Positions 49,397-60,776 of a stretch of 64,000 nucleotides of DNA are shown piece by piece (the stretch's first letter is position 1; every line of letters starts with the position of its first letter). The DNA lies in NCBI RefSeq assembly GCF_001540865.1, contig NC_033622.1, positions 14,328,797 through 14,392,796 on the forward strand, given 5' to 3'. The position numbers were made by a program, and so were the translations under genes. The DNA is from Ananas comosus (lineage: Eukaryota; Streptophyta; Magnoliopsida; Poales; Bromeliaceae). The notes below the pieces were generated by a model, which saw nothing but the letters and a program-made list of their open reading frames with translations, did not search any database and was not told the origin of the DNA.

Positions 49397-50040
49397 CAGC
49401 TACTACCACTACTACTACTACTACTATTGGAGCATCGAAGGATCAGAGAGGGGTCGAAGCAGTAGTAGTAGAAGCAGTAGGTAGAGGAATTAGGGGAGAA
49501 GAGGGGAGATCCAAGATGCCCATTGGGGTGCTTCGTACGTGCGGCGGTTGACCGACTCAAGATTGGCACGGGGGAGCGGGATTATTACAAAGTAAAAGGA
49601 AAAATAATAATAATAGTGGGGGTTATTTCTCTTTCTTGGGTACAGCAGTACAGCCTGACAGGAGATAGAAGAAGAGACGAAAGCGGGGTGGGGAAGCGCA
49701 GCGCACACAGCGGGGAAGCACGATAAAAAAAACAGGAAAAAGGAGGGGATGGAGACCAAGTTGGACTGATCGGGATGCGGCGGTGGGGCCCGCAGGAGGA
49801 AAGGGAGAAGCCGGGTTGAGGCGCCCCACTTGGGCAGTCGGACCAACTGGCTCCTCTTGAGGTCCGGGCCGAGCTCCGCGTAGGCTCGCATGCCGCGGAG
49901 CCGACGTGAGTGCCTCGGGCTTTTACCTCGAGCGGAATTCGAGAGGAAATCGCCAGAAATCATCCGCGGACCCACTCCACCGCGTCGTCCGTGAACCGCC
50001 CTAGGCTAGTCCTGCGCATGTTCTCTCTCTTACGGATCAC
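49396..50040 (-). promoter_or_regulatory. 5' leader and promoter region of the Raf-like kinase
   Basis: GC-rich DNA upstream of the kinase ATG, dropping sharply to AT-rich DNA after about 50.1 kb. No clear TATA box was found. The open frames here do not encode recognisable proteins. Confidence 0.4.
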
Positions 50041-50096
50041 TCAGGTTCACGCACAAGATAGTCAAATAAGATGTTGTATTCTTACCGACCGTTATT

Positions 50097-50755
50097 GGGG
50101 CATGTTTGTTGGTTGTTCAAAAATGGATGAAGCGAAAAAAATCACTTTTACAAAAGTAATTTTTACAAAAGTAACTTTTCAGTCTAATTGTTTGGTTGAC
50201 TATAAATAAAGTTAAAAATTAAAACTATAATTTTGTTATTTTGATTATTAAATTATATATAAATAGATGAAAATATAAACAAACGATGCATTTTAAATTA
50301 AAATTTTAAAATTTATATTTATATTTAGAATTTAATATTACATTTTAAAATTTAAATTCAAAATTTAATTAAAAATAAAATTTATAAATTTAAATTTAAA
50401 TATAAAGCCACAAATTTGAATTTAAAATTTATGTTAAATTTTAATTTATAAATAAATTTCAGAATGTAATCATAATTTTAATTCAAATTTAAAGTAAAAT
50501 TAAACTTTAAAAATAAATTTTTAAATATTAAAGTTAACACCAAATATAACCTCTTAGTTAAGCTCTCCACTTTCAGTGACTTCCAAATTTTTTGAACTGA
50601 GGTCAAAAAAGTGTGATTTAATTATAACTCACTTTATTAGCCCACTTTCGTAAAATGACTTTCATATTCACTTTCGCAAAACAAATAACTGATAAAGCGT
50701 CACTTTCTAAAAGTATCACTTTCGATGCTTCACTTTCGGCGACCTAAACATGCCC
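50097..50755. mobile_element. Non-autonomous DNA transposon (PIF/hAT-like MITE)
   Basis: Ends are GGGGCATGTTTGTTGG on the left and, inverted, CTAAACATGCCC on the right, giving a GGGCATGTTT-type terminal repeat. Adjacent TTA occurs at both ends (ttattg / ttagtg), hinting at a 3-bp TTA target duplication as in PIF/Harbinger-Tourist elements. Subterminal 'acttt(c/t)g' and 'cttttacaaaagtaa' words recur in inverted form. The centre is almost pure A/T. No transposase. Confidence 0.6.
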
Positions 50756-50757
50756 TT

Positions 50758-50898
50758 AGTGAAAGTGACAAATAATTTAGTAATTGGTACTCGAAATTTT
50801 AAATTTTAAATTTAGTTGATTTATATTTTTAGTTAAGTTTATTTCTAAATAAAATAAACGAAATAGGTAGCATACTATCTATCTCTTAAAAAAAAAAT
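50758..50898 (+). mobile_element. Degenerate SINE abutting the MITE
   Basis: Retains taattggtactcgaaa, ttagttgatttatatttttagttaagtttatttctaaa (partly) and the tail ggtagcatactatctatctctt then A-run. The head is missing and the copy starts where the preceding MITE ends, so the MITE probably landed in or next to it. Confidence 0.6.
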
Positions 50899-50899
50899 G

Positions 50900-53800
50900 C
50901 CGCATTTTTTATCTTTGTAAAAAAATTTAGAGACTCTAATAAGCAAAATTTTACAAGTTGAATGAGGTATACAGGCATGCCCAAATGACAACGAAAAAAA
51001 AAAGAGTATATAGAGCGATGTATAATATAGTCACATTTGTCTTTTATTATATACATTATTTTTTGCACTATGAGAATCCAATGAAGAAAATTTGATTTTG
51101 ATAAAATATTTAAAAATGTAGCAAGAAAAGTCATTTGAGATAATTTTCGTATTATTGGACTGAGCTAATATGGCCTTATTTGACTAGTTAGGAATCAATT
51201 ACGAAAAAAAATTTTCAATCTTAATTTTTCTTACTAATTTTATCATGTTCACAAAGTATGTATATGATAAAAATTTTAATTTATTGGGTTGTGAGAGTTG
51301 ACGAAATGATGAGATATGCAAAACAACATATGCTTTTGGATTCTCTATTTTGTAGCTAATTAATTTTTAGCAATTGCAGATTTTTGGGGACGTAGCCATC
51401 CATTTGATGAATTGCTACACCCTGTCTAGGCAATAATATAATTTGTGATAGGGAGCGGGGGAAAATACTGTCACGTGTGAGCCGTACGAGTTAAATTGCA
51501 ATACAGCTCTAAACCAGCCACTTATTAGAGAGCTGTCCTTTTTGGTGCACTCCAGTGGGCTTTGTCCGGACATTAATTTATTGAGAGAATGGAACTAAAA
51601 GATTATCTTTTTTGTACTATTGTTGTGCAAAACAAAGCATATTCTAAGTTACAAAATGTACTCATGGTGCATCGCCAGCCCATTGTGTCTGGCAAGTGCT
51701 GCTCTGTTTCTTTTTCTTTAAAAAAATAATATAATATAAAACCTGAGCTCTAACTCCTGGACTAACCGTATTTAGATTTAGGACTATTAAAACTGACTTT
51801 TAAATTTCTCTGCGATTTGTGAGCATGTAAAAACAAGGAGAAATAGATTCTTAACTTGCAGTTGGTACATATATTATAATTTTGTATTCGATGATCCAAG
51901 ATATTCACCAAATTCTATTCTTGTAGTAATAGCTCTTAGATATACATCTCTGATCGATTCGCAATACAACTTGCTACACAATGTGCCCTTTTTCTTCTTA
52001 AGCTTATCGCTTAACTGGTCTCTAGGGGTTGAAGGAATAATTTCAACAAAGCTTCATCTTTTCTCTAAAGCTCCCTTTAATTTATTGGTTTTTTTTTATA
52101 TATAGAAAAGACTTCCGAATCAGTCTATTAAGTATTTGAGCCCTAATAGAAAGATCTTAGATAGACTATATTCCAGAAGCCTTATACATCGATATCACAG
52201 AATCCTAACCTTTCCCAAAAAAGACTAGATATTCACACATACTTACCTCCCTACTTTCTAATCCGGAAAAGTAGAGCTATAAAGAAGTATATAAAAGAGG
52301 ATAACGACCAATCAGATGATCGAATTTTATCAACATTACCGGCTTAATTAACTTAAGAAATGATTTCTGGTGGGCTAAATAAATTTAGCTGGCCAGAGTA
52401 TTTTTCTTTATCTTCTTCTTTTGTTTAGCCCACATGCTTCCAAAAAATAAGTGAATGCTGACATCTGCAAACTTTAGCCTGCAACATGCTAAGACAGGCA
52501 AAGGATTAGGTTTGTTATTTGATGGTCCCATACCAGCTCCTATAAATTCTGACTGATTTTTGAGGCATTAAATACTAGTATCATTTGAGATTAGAGTTTT
52601 ATTATGAGTACCCTCAAGATTACCCCCTAGTGTAACCTCTATGTCTCAAAGAAATTGTTGCCTCCGCCCGCTGCACGAGCGAAACTTACGCTCTGCACGC
52701 AACATTCAATTTTAATATCTTAGAATCAAAATTTAATATGATCTGAAGCGTCTAAAGTAACAAATAATTCCAAAGTCCAATGGTATAGAAAGAAATTCAC
52801 AAAAAAAGAGAATCCAAAATTTATGACTTTGTGTATTTAGACTTTTGGAATGATGTATGACATATCCAACAACTAATTTTTTAAATATTTTTTTCCAGTT
52901 AATTGGTAGGTGGGTACCTTTAGTTTGGAAAAAAAAAAAAAAAAAAAACGTTAAAAAAATTAAAGAGTATACACTAGAGGGTACCCTTATAAGCATTTTG
53001 CTTCGAGATAACATCTTCCAGGCTCCACCAAAGTCTCATGCTGCTTCCGTAAAAGGGCACTGAGAATGAGGAGAAAATGAGTTTTCCTTTCCCTTTCACG
53101 CCAACGCTTCAGAGCATTTATTCCCCCATTCTTAATGTGATTCGGGCTATCGATGTATTCAATCAGTTTTTTCAAATCCAAGCATCAGATTTTTTTTTTT
53201 TTTGAACTGTTCTTGTGAATTTTAAATTGATTTTTAGTGGCCTATGAAATTTGTTATCTATTTTTACCTATCCTATACGGAGAAGCATGGGGACTTCATA
53301 TATATATATATTTTTAATTCAAGAGATTTCTCATACTTCTATTATAACGTGGAATGCATATTTTTCTTCATGTAAGCAGTACTTCGCTTGAAATTGCTCG
53401 TTGACCCGTTTGCATTTTAACTTAAAATAATCCTTTCTTGGGCCCGTGAACATAATAAATTCATGTATGCGTGAGTGTGTGCTAACTCTCATTGATGTAA
53501 ACTTTATCTCAACGAATCTGAGAGCAGTAGGAATCACCCGATCAATTAAATGTTTTACTAAGTTTTAATGGAACGCTGACATAATTACATATTAAAAAAT
53601 GTTATTGATGAGTTAATTATTATCTACATGAAGCTTAGTGGTTGATTTTTTTTCCTGATTGATATTGCAAGTAATTTGGTTTTTCAAATTTTAAATTAAA
53701 ACTGTCTAACACGATATCGAAAATAAATCGGCTCAAGAGTCTCATCATGCCTATTGTGCGTCACAAAAAAATTCTATACATCTATAATGCAATAGCAATC

Positions 53801-54167
53801 TAATAAATCCTTCAGACGAGCCATCGTCCACTGAAATTTAATGACAAATTTTATTAACAATATCAAATAATAAAAAAGCTTGACCGCATAGAGGCGGGGC
53901 CACTAGACCAATGCCCCTCATAATGTGGTATATTTAATTGGAAATTGGGAGCTTAAGAAATCAAAATTTATTACTATATTAAATAATATAGAATTCATAA
54001 ATGAGTGATTGGATGGGCAAATGATGTGGAGGGTACCAATAGACAAAGAGGATTTAGCATGATTGGTTGTGATGATGCTGATGGCCCAATCTCGACAGCT
54101 ACTGTAATGATGGAAGAGATAACAACCGGCCTTTGCAATTGTTGCGGTTATACATTTCTTTTTTATA

Positions 54168-54170
<3 letters not shown>
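50900..54170. other. Spacer without recognised genes
   Basis: AT-rich DNA with poly-A/T runs (52929-52948, 53190-53201) and short open frames lacking domains. A retroelement remnant may be present, but I could not place boundaries. Confidence 0.35.
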
Positions 54171-54205
<35 letters not shown>

Positions 54206-54740
54206 TGCGGCTAAGATGCTTACGAAAGCACGGAGGGCTCCGTACTTCTACTTTATTTTCGATGTTCGGACTTTCGAATCGACGATCGGCTCCGTTAGAC
54301 TTGATCTAGAGTATTTGAAGTATCTAGAAAATAAATTTTGCGATTTTTCGATATCATTTGCCTAGTGATCGAAGTGGCTCAAAATCAACGACTGAAAATA
54401 AAAATCTTACAAAATATGATGATATGATATTAAAATTTTAGATCAAAGTTATTGATCTTGTTTTATATGGTATAAAAAATTTTCTATCAAAATTTCATGT
54501 GATTTGGATATTTCTACACCGTTAAACTTGCAACCGGCTCACCACGGCCTTTAAATTATTGATTTTGAGGCCCTTCGATCACTAGGCAAATCATATCGAA
54601 AAATCACAAAATTTATTTCTAGGTACTTCAAATACTCTAGATCAACCTAACGGAGCCGATCGTCGATTTGAAAGTCTGAACATCGAAAACAACTTGGAAG
54701 CACAGAGAGCTCCGTGCTTCCATAAGCATACCAGCCCACT
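54206..54740. mobile_element. Foldback MITE A, long inverted arms, inside TA/GA microsatellite
   Basis: About 535 bp. The left arm starts GCGGCTAAGATGCTTACG and the right arm, inverted, starts GGGCTGGTATGCTTATGG. The arms match for more than 200 bp (shared words: gaagcacggag, gacgatcggctccgtta, gatctagagtatttgaagta, tttttcgatat, tttgcctagtgatcgaag). Flanked by (TA)n(GA)n on the left and (TA)n on the right. It has no coding capacity, and RNA from it would form a long hairpin. Confidence 0.85.
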
Positions 54741-54769
54741 ATATAATTATATATATATATATATTATAT

Positions 54770-54830
<61 letters not shown>

Positions 54831-54831
<1 letters not shown>

Positions 54832-55050
54832 TCCGCTAGGATACTATCGATAGCAAGAGCTTGGTGCTATCGAGTTTTCTACCATTAGATTTAACACCTG
54901 ATTATTTTTACCGTTAGATTATACTATTAACCAACCACCCACTCAACCTAGGAGGCTCACATTATCCTAACCGCACATTTCTCAATCCAATGGCTAAAAA
55001 ACTAATAACACAAATAGTTTGGTGCTACTGATAGTATTACGTCTAGTTCT
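54831..55050. mobile_element. Foldback MITE B
   Basis: About 220 bp. The left end GTCCGCTAGGATACTATC is mirrored by the right end ...GATAGTATTACGTCTAG. The core contains accaaccacccactcaacc. It sits between a (GA)n tract and a (TA)n tract, and is a diverged relative of element C. Confidence 0.75.
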
Positions 55051-55053
55051 ATT

Positions 55054-55090
<37 letters not shown>

Positions 55091-55091
<1 letters not shown>

Positions 55092-55322
55092 GATCGGCTA
55101 CTATGCTATTAATAGCACGAAGCACTTGGTGCTACCAAGTTTTCCGCCGTTAGATCTACCCTTTGGATCATTTTCACCCGTTAGATCATACTATTCAACC
55201 AACCACCCACTCAACCCTAGGGGGCCCACATCATCCTAACCACACATCTCTTAATCCAATGGCCAAAAACTTGGTAGCACCAACGACTTGGTGCTATTAA
55301 TAGCATAGTAGCCTAGTTCTAT
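55091..55322. mobile_element. Foldback MITE C
   Basis: About 232 bp. The left end CGGCTACTATGCTATTAATAG mirrors the right end CTATTAATAGCATAGTAGCC (shown to 20 bases). 'gcacttggtgctaccaag' on the left and 'cttggtagcaccaacgacttgg' on the right form the next part of the stem. Preceded by (TA)n. Confidence 0.85.
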
Positions 55323-55327
55323 ATGAG

Positions 55328-55862
55328 TCCGGCTACTATGCTATTAATAGCACGAAGCACTTGGTGCTACCAAGTTTTCCGCCGTTAGATCTACCCTTTG
55401 GATCATTTTCACCCGTTTTCTAGAACATTTAAAACTTCTAGAAATTAAATTTTATAATTTTTCGATATCATTTACCTTACAATCAATAGCTCACAAAATT
55501 GACAAATTTTAACGGCCGGTATGTGATACTTGTTAGTTTAACGGTGTAAAAGAATCGAAATAGCTTGAATTTTTTATAGAAAATTATATTCATTACCTAG
55601 ATAAAGATCAATAACCCCGATCTTAAATTGAAGGATCCGATCATCTATTTTTAGGACGTCATTCGATTTTGGCCGTTCATTTTATATCCACTTAATGGAC
55701 TTTATAATGATTTCGAAAAGTTACGAAATTTATTTTCTATAAGTTTCAAATACTCTAGATCATGTTTAACGGTGTGGATCGTCGATTCGGAAGCCTGAAC
55801 ATCGAAAACAACTTATGAGTACGAAGGACTCTATACTCATAAGAGTATAGTAGCCCTACTAT
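55328..55862. mobile_element. Chimeric foldback element: left end of C type, body and right end of A type
   Basis: Bases 55330-55417 are identical to 55095-55182 of element C (88 bp). After 55418 the sequence changes abruptly to A/F-type body (tttttcgatatcattt, caaatactctagatcatgtttaacgg, in part), ending at GAGTATAGTAGCCCTACTATA and then (TA)n. Its own left arm has been replaced, so it no longer forms a full foldback. Confidence 0.8.
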
Positions 55863-55880
55863 ATATATATATATATATAT

Positions 55881-56417
55881 AGTGAGGCTACTATGCTTCT
55901 GGAAGCACGGAGCCTTCCGTGCTTCCAGATCGTTTTCTATGTTGCGACTTTCGAATCGTCGATCGGCTCCATTAAACTTGATCTATAGTATTTGAAGTAC
56001 TTAGAAAATAAAATTTGCAATTTTTCGATATCATTTGCCTAGTGATCGAAAGAACTCAAAATCAATAATTTTAATGGCCGTGGTGAGCTGTTTGCAAGTT
56101 TAATGGTGTAGAAATATTCAAATCATATGAAATTTTGATAGAAAATTCTTTATATTATATAAAACAAGATCAATATCTTTGATCTAAAATTTTAATGTCA
56201 TATTATCACATTTTGTAAGATTTTTATTTTCAGCCGTTGATTTTGAGCCCCTTAGTTCGCTAGGCAAATGATATCGAAAAATTGCAAAATTTATTTTCTA
56301 GGTACTTCAAATACTCTAGATCAAGTTTAACGGAGCCGATCGACGATCCGAAAGTCGCAATATTAAAAACGATCTGAAAGCAGGAAGGTTCCATGCTTCC
56401 AAAGCATAGAGCTTCAC
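55881..56417. mobile_element. Foldback MITE F, same family as A in opposite orientation
   Basis: About 537 bp. The left end GTGAGGCTACTATGCTTCTGG mirrors the right end ...AAAGCATAGAGCTTCACT. Arms match element A, and the unique centre (about 56080-56235) is the reverse complement of A's centre. Flanked by (TA)n on both sides. Confidence 0.85.
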
Positions 56418-56689
56418 TCATATATATATATATATTATATTATTATAATATATATATATATATAATAATTTAAAACTTTATATTTATATTATAAATATTT
56501 TTATATGAAAGAAACTAAAATATATTTGAAATTCAGAATTGGATATGGGTATATGATGTATAAATTTTTTTCAGTGTTTAGGTTGCCCGGTTAGTATATA
56601 TATATATATATTAAAAAAATATATATTTTAAGTTTTTAGAAAATATGGCTTGTTTCAAATTACTTATTGTTTCAAGGCGCGGATAGGAG

Positions 56690-56820
56690 AAAGCTTGATG
56701 GTTGACATTTGAGGTTTTAACTTCGAAAGTTAGTAGCTTTACATTTTTAGCTAAGTTTATTGTTGAAAATAATAAACGAAATGAAAAGCATGCTATCTTT
56801 TTCTTTTAAAAGAAAACGAT
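56690..56820 (+). mobile_element. Degenerate SINE
   Basis: Retains agcttgatggttgacatttgag, an altered box B (acttcgaaag), tttagctaagtttatt and a tail gaaaagcatgctatcttttt with A-rich end. No target duplication was found. Same family as 18884. Confidence 0.55.
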
Positions 56821-56887
56821 TATTTCAAATTCTTTTAATATTAGAGGATAAAGAAAAGAAGAGTTGCCTATATTAAAAGTGCTATTC

Positions 56888-57047
56888 AAGATAACTTAAT
56901 ATGATCGAACCGTCCCTAGAACAAGTGGCAAAGAGCTTGGTGGTTGGTATCCGAGACCGAACTTCGAATCCTAGTTGATTCACATTTTCAGCCGGATAGC
57001 GTACTATCTATCTCTCAAAAAAAGAAGAAGAAGATAACTTAACATGA
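56888..57047 (+). mobile_element. SINE with internal deletion and 17-bp target duplication
   Basis: The body is 56905-57030. Box A region caagtggcaaagagcttgg and box B ACTTCGAATCC (56961-56971) are intact. The 'aagtttatttctaaatgaa' part of the tail is deleted, so 'ttcagcc' runs straight into 'ggatagcg'. The sequence at 56888-56904 recurs at 57031-57047 with one mismatch (aagataacttaat/c-atga), a clear target-site duplication. Confidence 0.9.
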
Positions 57048-57374
57048 GATACAAATAACAATTTTATTAAACAATGTATCTCATTTATATAATTTTTTTA
57101 TTTAGTATACCCAGCTTCATCTTCCAATTTCTACTGGTAAAATTCTATTTCCATATCTCAAACCTATTTCACATATTGATACTGCAATAATTAAAAGAGA
57201 GTTGATACGGACACATTAAATTTTGTTAAGCCCAAAGTGAATTTACCTTTTCTTTTCCATCACTCTACAATTATACTCTCATTCAGTGGAAAGTAACTTT
57301 TCACTTATGAGGGAACCGGATTAAATTGAGCAAAATTAAAAGTAATTATTTTTCAAGCCAAACGCGCATCACTT

Positions 57375-57665
57375 TTTTTTAAAAAAAAAGGCAACATGCT
57401 ACCCGCTTCATTCATTCAGAAGATGAATTAAACTACATGGGTGAGGCAACACAGACCTCGAGGATGGCGGAAAAAAAAAAACAACATTATTGCACTGAGC
57501 GCAGTTTCTCCCAAAGACTCATCAACAGTTTAATCTTATAAATTTTAATGATGGGGTCAGGCTGTGTTGTCTTGAAGATCACTCCATTCCTAATCTCCCA
57601 AAGGGCCCACCAGCAGGCTATTAGTCCATTTAGGTCGGTGCATCACTTTCTTAAAAATCAACTTC
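57375..57665 (-). pseudogene. LINE (non-LTR retrotransposon) 3' remnant
   Basis: On the minus strand a frame reads LIACWWALWEIRNGVIFKTT, then about 25 more residues (LLMSLWEKLRSVQ) to a stop at 57489-57487. W-x-x-W-x-x-RN-x-x-IF is typical of the C-terminal end of plant LINE reverse-transcriptase polyproteins. An in-frame TGA lies upstream of this stretch and the element is 5'-truncated. The 3' UTR ends with GAAGCGGGTAGCATG and an A/T-rich terminus near 57375, matching the local SINE tail. Confidence 0.65.
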
Positions 57666-57827
57666 TCTCTCTTTTTCTTTTTCTTTTGATTTTAACAGGA
57701 ATGCCATCTAAGCTACAGAGAAAAAAAAATCCCTGAAAAAGAAGATAGAAAGAGAGAAAACATATAACTTCTTTATTTTTGAATAAAATTACAGAAATTA
57801 TATTAGAACCTAATTATTAGATTAAAA

Positions 57828-58015
57828 TACTATTAATAGCACGAAGAAGTCATTGATACTATTAAGTTTTCGGTCTTTAAATAAAAAAATATGTAGTTAG
57901 GATGATAATAGTCTTATTAGGGTTTAGTAAATTGATATAATAGTATAATTTAAAGGAAGAAAATGATCAAATTAGTCGATACTAAATGCTTAGTGCTATC
58001 AATTATATAATATAA
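57828..58015. mobile_element. Degenerate foldback MITE, B/C type
   Basis: The left end has atactattaatagcacgaag and the right end tgcttagtgctatcaattat. Internal words resemble elements B and C but are much decayed. Confidence 0.45.
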
Positions 58016-58349
58016 TTTTTTAATAAAATATTTTGTCGTAGGCAGTGCATGCACGGCCTACGTTCTCTCGGCCCAGCGGGAGTGGAGGACGAGGCTATCT
58101 CCGGACGGCCCACGGTCACCAAATTTGGACGGCCAAGATCGCTTTGTAGGCCGGCGAAACCGCAGATCGCAGCCGCACACCTCCTACAGTAAAAAAAAAC
58201 AACCCGTGGGTCCCACCCCCATAATTTCCTATCCCTGTCGTCAACTGACAAAAATTATACGGGGGAATAGCCCGAAACAAGTTTGTTGGGGCCACTCCCG
58301 GATGTGCGCCACGTGGCAGCCGATCCACGCGGATCCATCGGTCTCGTTG

Positions 58350-58620
58350 CTCTCCCTGTTGGGAGAGCAGTCTATTTTTTTTTTGTGCACCCGGTGCACT
58401 AGTTTGTTTTAAAATTTTATTTTTTATTTTTTAATTATAATTTAATAATATATATTATGATATTTTTAAAATATATGTAAAATAATTTAGAATTTATGAT
58501 TTTACATATATATTTAAATATCATAAAATATATATCTATTATATTAAATTAAANATTTAAAAATAAAAATAGTGCACCGGGAGCACCGAAAAAAATCCGC
58601 TGCTTTCCCAAGAGGCAGGG
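58350..58620. mobile_element. Small MITE with GTGCACCCGGTGCAC-type ends
   Basis: The left arm contains ttgggagagcag, then T-rich, then gtgcacccggtgcacta. The right arm, inverted, contains ttgggaaagcag, then T-rich, then ggtgctcccggtgcacta. The A/T-rich centre holds the ambiguous base at 58554. It lies about 350 bp upstream of the fructokinase ATG, within or next to its promoter. Confidence 0.65.
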
Positions 58621-58957
58621 CAGCGGGGACGGTGGCCCGGGGTGCCACGCGGCGCCCATCCAGACTGTCCTCAAAAAAAAAATTTTGGACATGTTGTCCA
58701 TAAATTTTTTGCCCGTCAACGTAAGAAGCAGAAGCAGAAACCGTAGCTCGGTAGCTCCCCTCCAAAACCAAACGCAGCATCGGCATCGGTTCCTCCGTCC
58801 CTTCGCCTTCCCCGCCTCATCCGTCCCCACCAAACCAAAGCATCCGCATACTTCAAAAAAAGCAAAAAAAAAAAGAAAAAAAAAGAAAAAACAAGAAAAA
58901 AAAAAAGAGAGACATATATATAGGACTCAACGAGGAGACTCGGAGGTGCGCCGTGCG

Positions 58958-60727
58958 ATGGCTCTCCACGCCGCCGCTTCCTCCGTCGCCGCGTTCGCTT
59001 CGAACTCCCGACTCCGCCCCACCAACTCTCCCTCGCCGAGGGCTTTCCCCACAACGCCTCTTTTCCCTTCTTCTTCCTCCTCCTCCTCTTTCGCCCCTCT
59101 CCGTACACATACAGGTTTCGCTCTTTCTTCCAAACTATGCATATTTCAACTGAATTTATGTCGCAAGCAAAGATTATATTAATCTCTAATTTTGCCTTTA
59201 TTATCGTTGCTATACCAAAAAATAAATCCTTTTTTTTTTTTCTTCTTTTGTGCGTGTGTGTGTTGAATTGGACTGTACGAGCTAAGTTGATTGCCTTCAG
59301 TACAGTAGAGTTACTTTCTAACACTAGTAAACTTTTTCGTTGCCATCTGTTAGGGATTTTAGGAATAGCCTGCTGTCCCTGTACTGAATTGCAATTGTTG
59401 TCGTAGGTTGCGTAAGAGCAGCTGCGGGCAGCAATGGAGTTCTCGCGGCCGGCGAATCTCCGCTCATAGTGTGCTTCGGAGAAATGCTGATCGATTTTGT
59501 CCCGACCGTCAGCGGCTTGTCGTTGGCCGAAGCCCCCGCCTTCAAGAAGGCTCCCGGGGGTGCTCCTGCTAATGTCGCCGTTGGCATAGCTCGGCTCGGC
59601 GGTTCGTCGGCATTTGTCGGGAAGGTGATGCCCGGTAGATAGTTCGTTTATTTATATCAAATTTAGGACACACCTTATTCCTGCTTTCTTCGCGTTTGTA
59701 AGAAATTTTTTCAAATGTAAGTAATTATCTGTGAAATCGTGGATTACTCACTTTATGCAAAAGAGCTACTTCTATGGTTGTGAATATTGTCGATCATCTA
59801 AACTGTTTATCTGCTATCTTTCTCTCATTTCTCGGTTTGTCCTGTTTGTTTCGTAACATACGTAGGTCGGTGAAGATGAGTTTGGCTACATGTTGGCTGA
59901 TATCTTGAAAGAGAATAACGTGAACAACCAGGGCTTGCGGTTCGATCCTGCTGCTCGAACAGCTTTGGCCTTTGTAACGTTACGAAGCGACGGCGAACGC
60001 GAGTTCATGTTTTATCGCAATCCTAGCGCTGATATGTTGCTTGAAGTAAACGAACTTGACCTTGATCTTATAACAAAGGTATGTGATGAATGATGACCTT
60101 GATCTTATAATTAGAGAGTTCCTACTATATATACCTTACTTCTGTCGTGTATGGTTTACACAGAATTTACCTATTTTATATTTATATAATGTAATTCTAA
60201 CATCTTGATCATTAATATCTGTTCTAGGCAAAGATCTTCCATTATGGTTCTATAAGCCTTATAACTGAACCATGTAAATCGGCACACGTTGCAGCAGCTA
60301 AAGCTGCTAAAGATGCTGGAGTGCTTCTGTCTTATGATCCAAATCTGCGTCTACCGCTGTGGCCGTCGGCCGACAGTGCTAGAGAGGGAATCTTGGGCAT
60401 ATGGGAAATTGCTGATATTATCAAGGTAGCTACTTTTCTAATGCAGTGCTTCTTGAAATAGTTTCTTGATCTTATTTAGCTCAATGTATTGGAAATTTGC
60501 AATAGATCAGCGAAGAAGAGATTTCCTTTCTGACGAAAGGAGAGGATCCTTATGATGATGCTGTTGTGCGAAAACTCTTCCATCCAAATCTTAAGTTGCT
60601 GCTAGTAACAGAGGGGCCGGATGGTTGTAGGTACTATTCCAAGGTATGTATTTGCCTATGCAATTTCTCAAAGCTCTTTGTTATCGTTGTCTAATTTCCA
60701 CCAGTTTTGTTTCTCTGGTGCAAAACG

Positions 60728-60776
<49 letters not shown>

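Noticed and set aside
49235..49465. Proline/leucine-serine-rich plus-strand frame
   Set aside because: Read-through of (GCC)n and (CT)n microsatellites antisense to the kinase.
58716..59324. 202-aa minus-strand frame
   Set aside because: Antisense to fructokinase exon 1 and leader; composed of poly-Lys/Arg/Phe low complexity.
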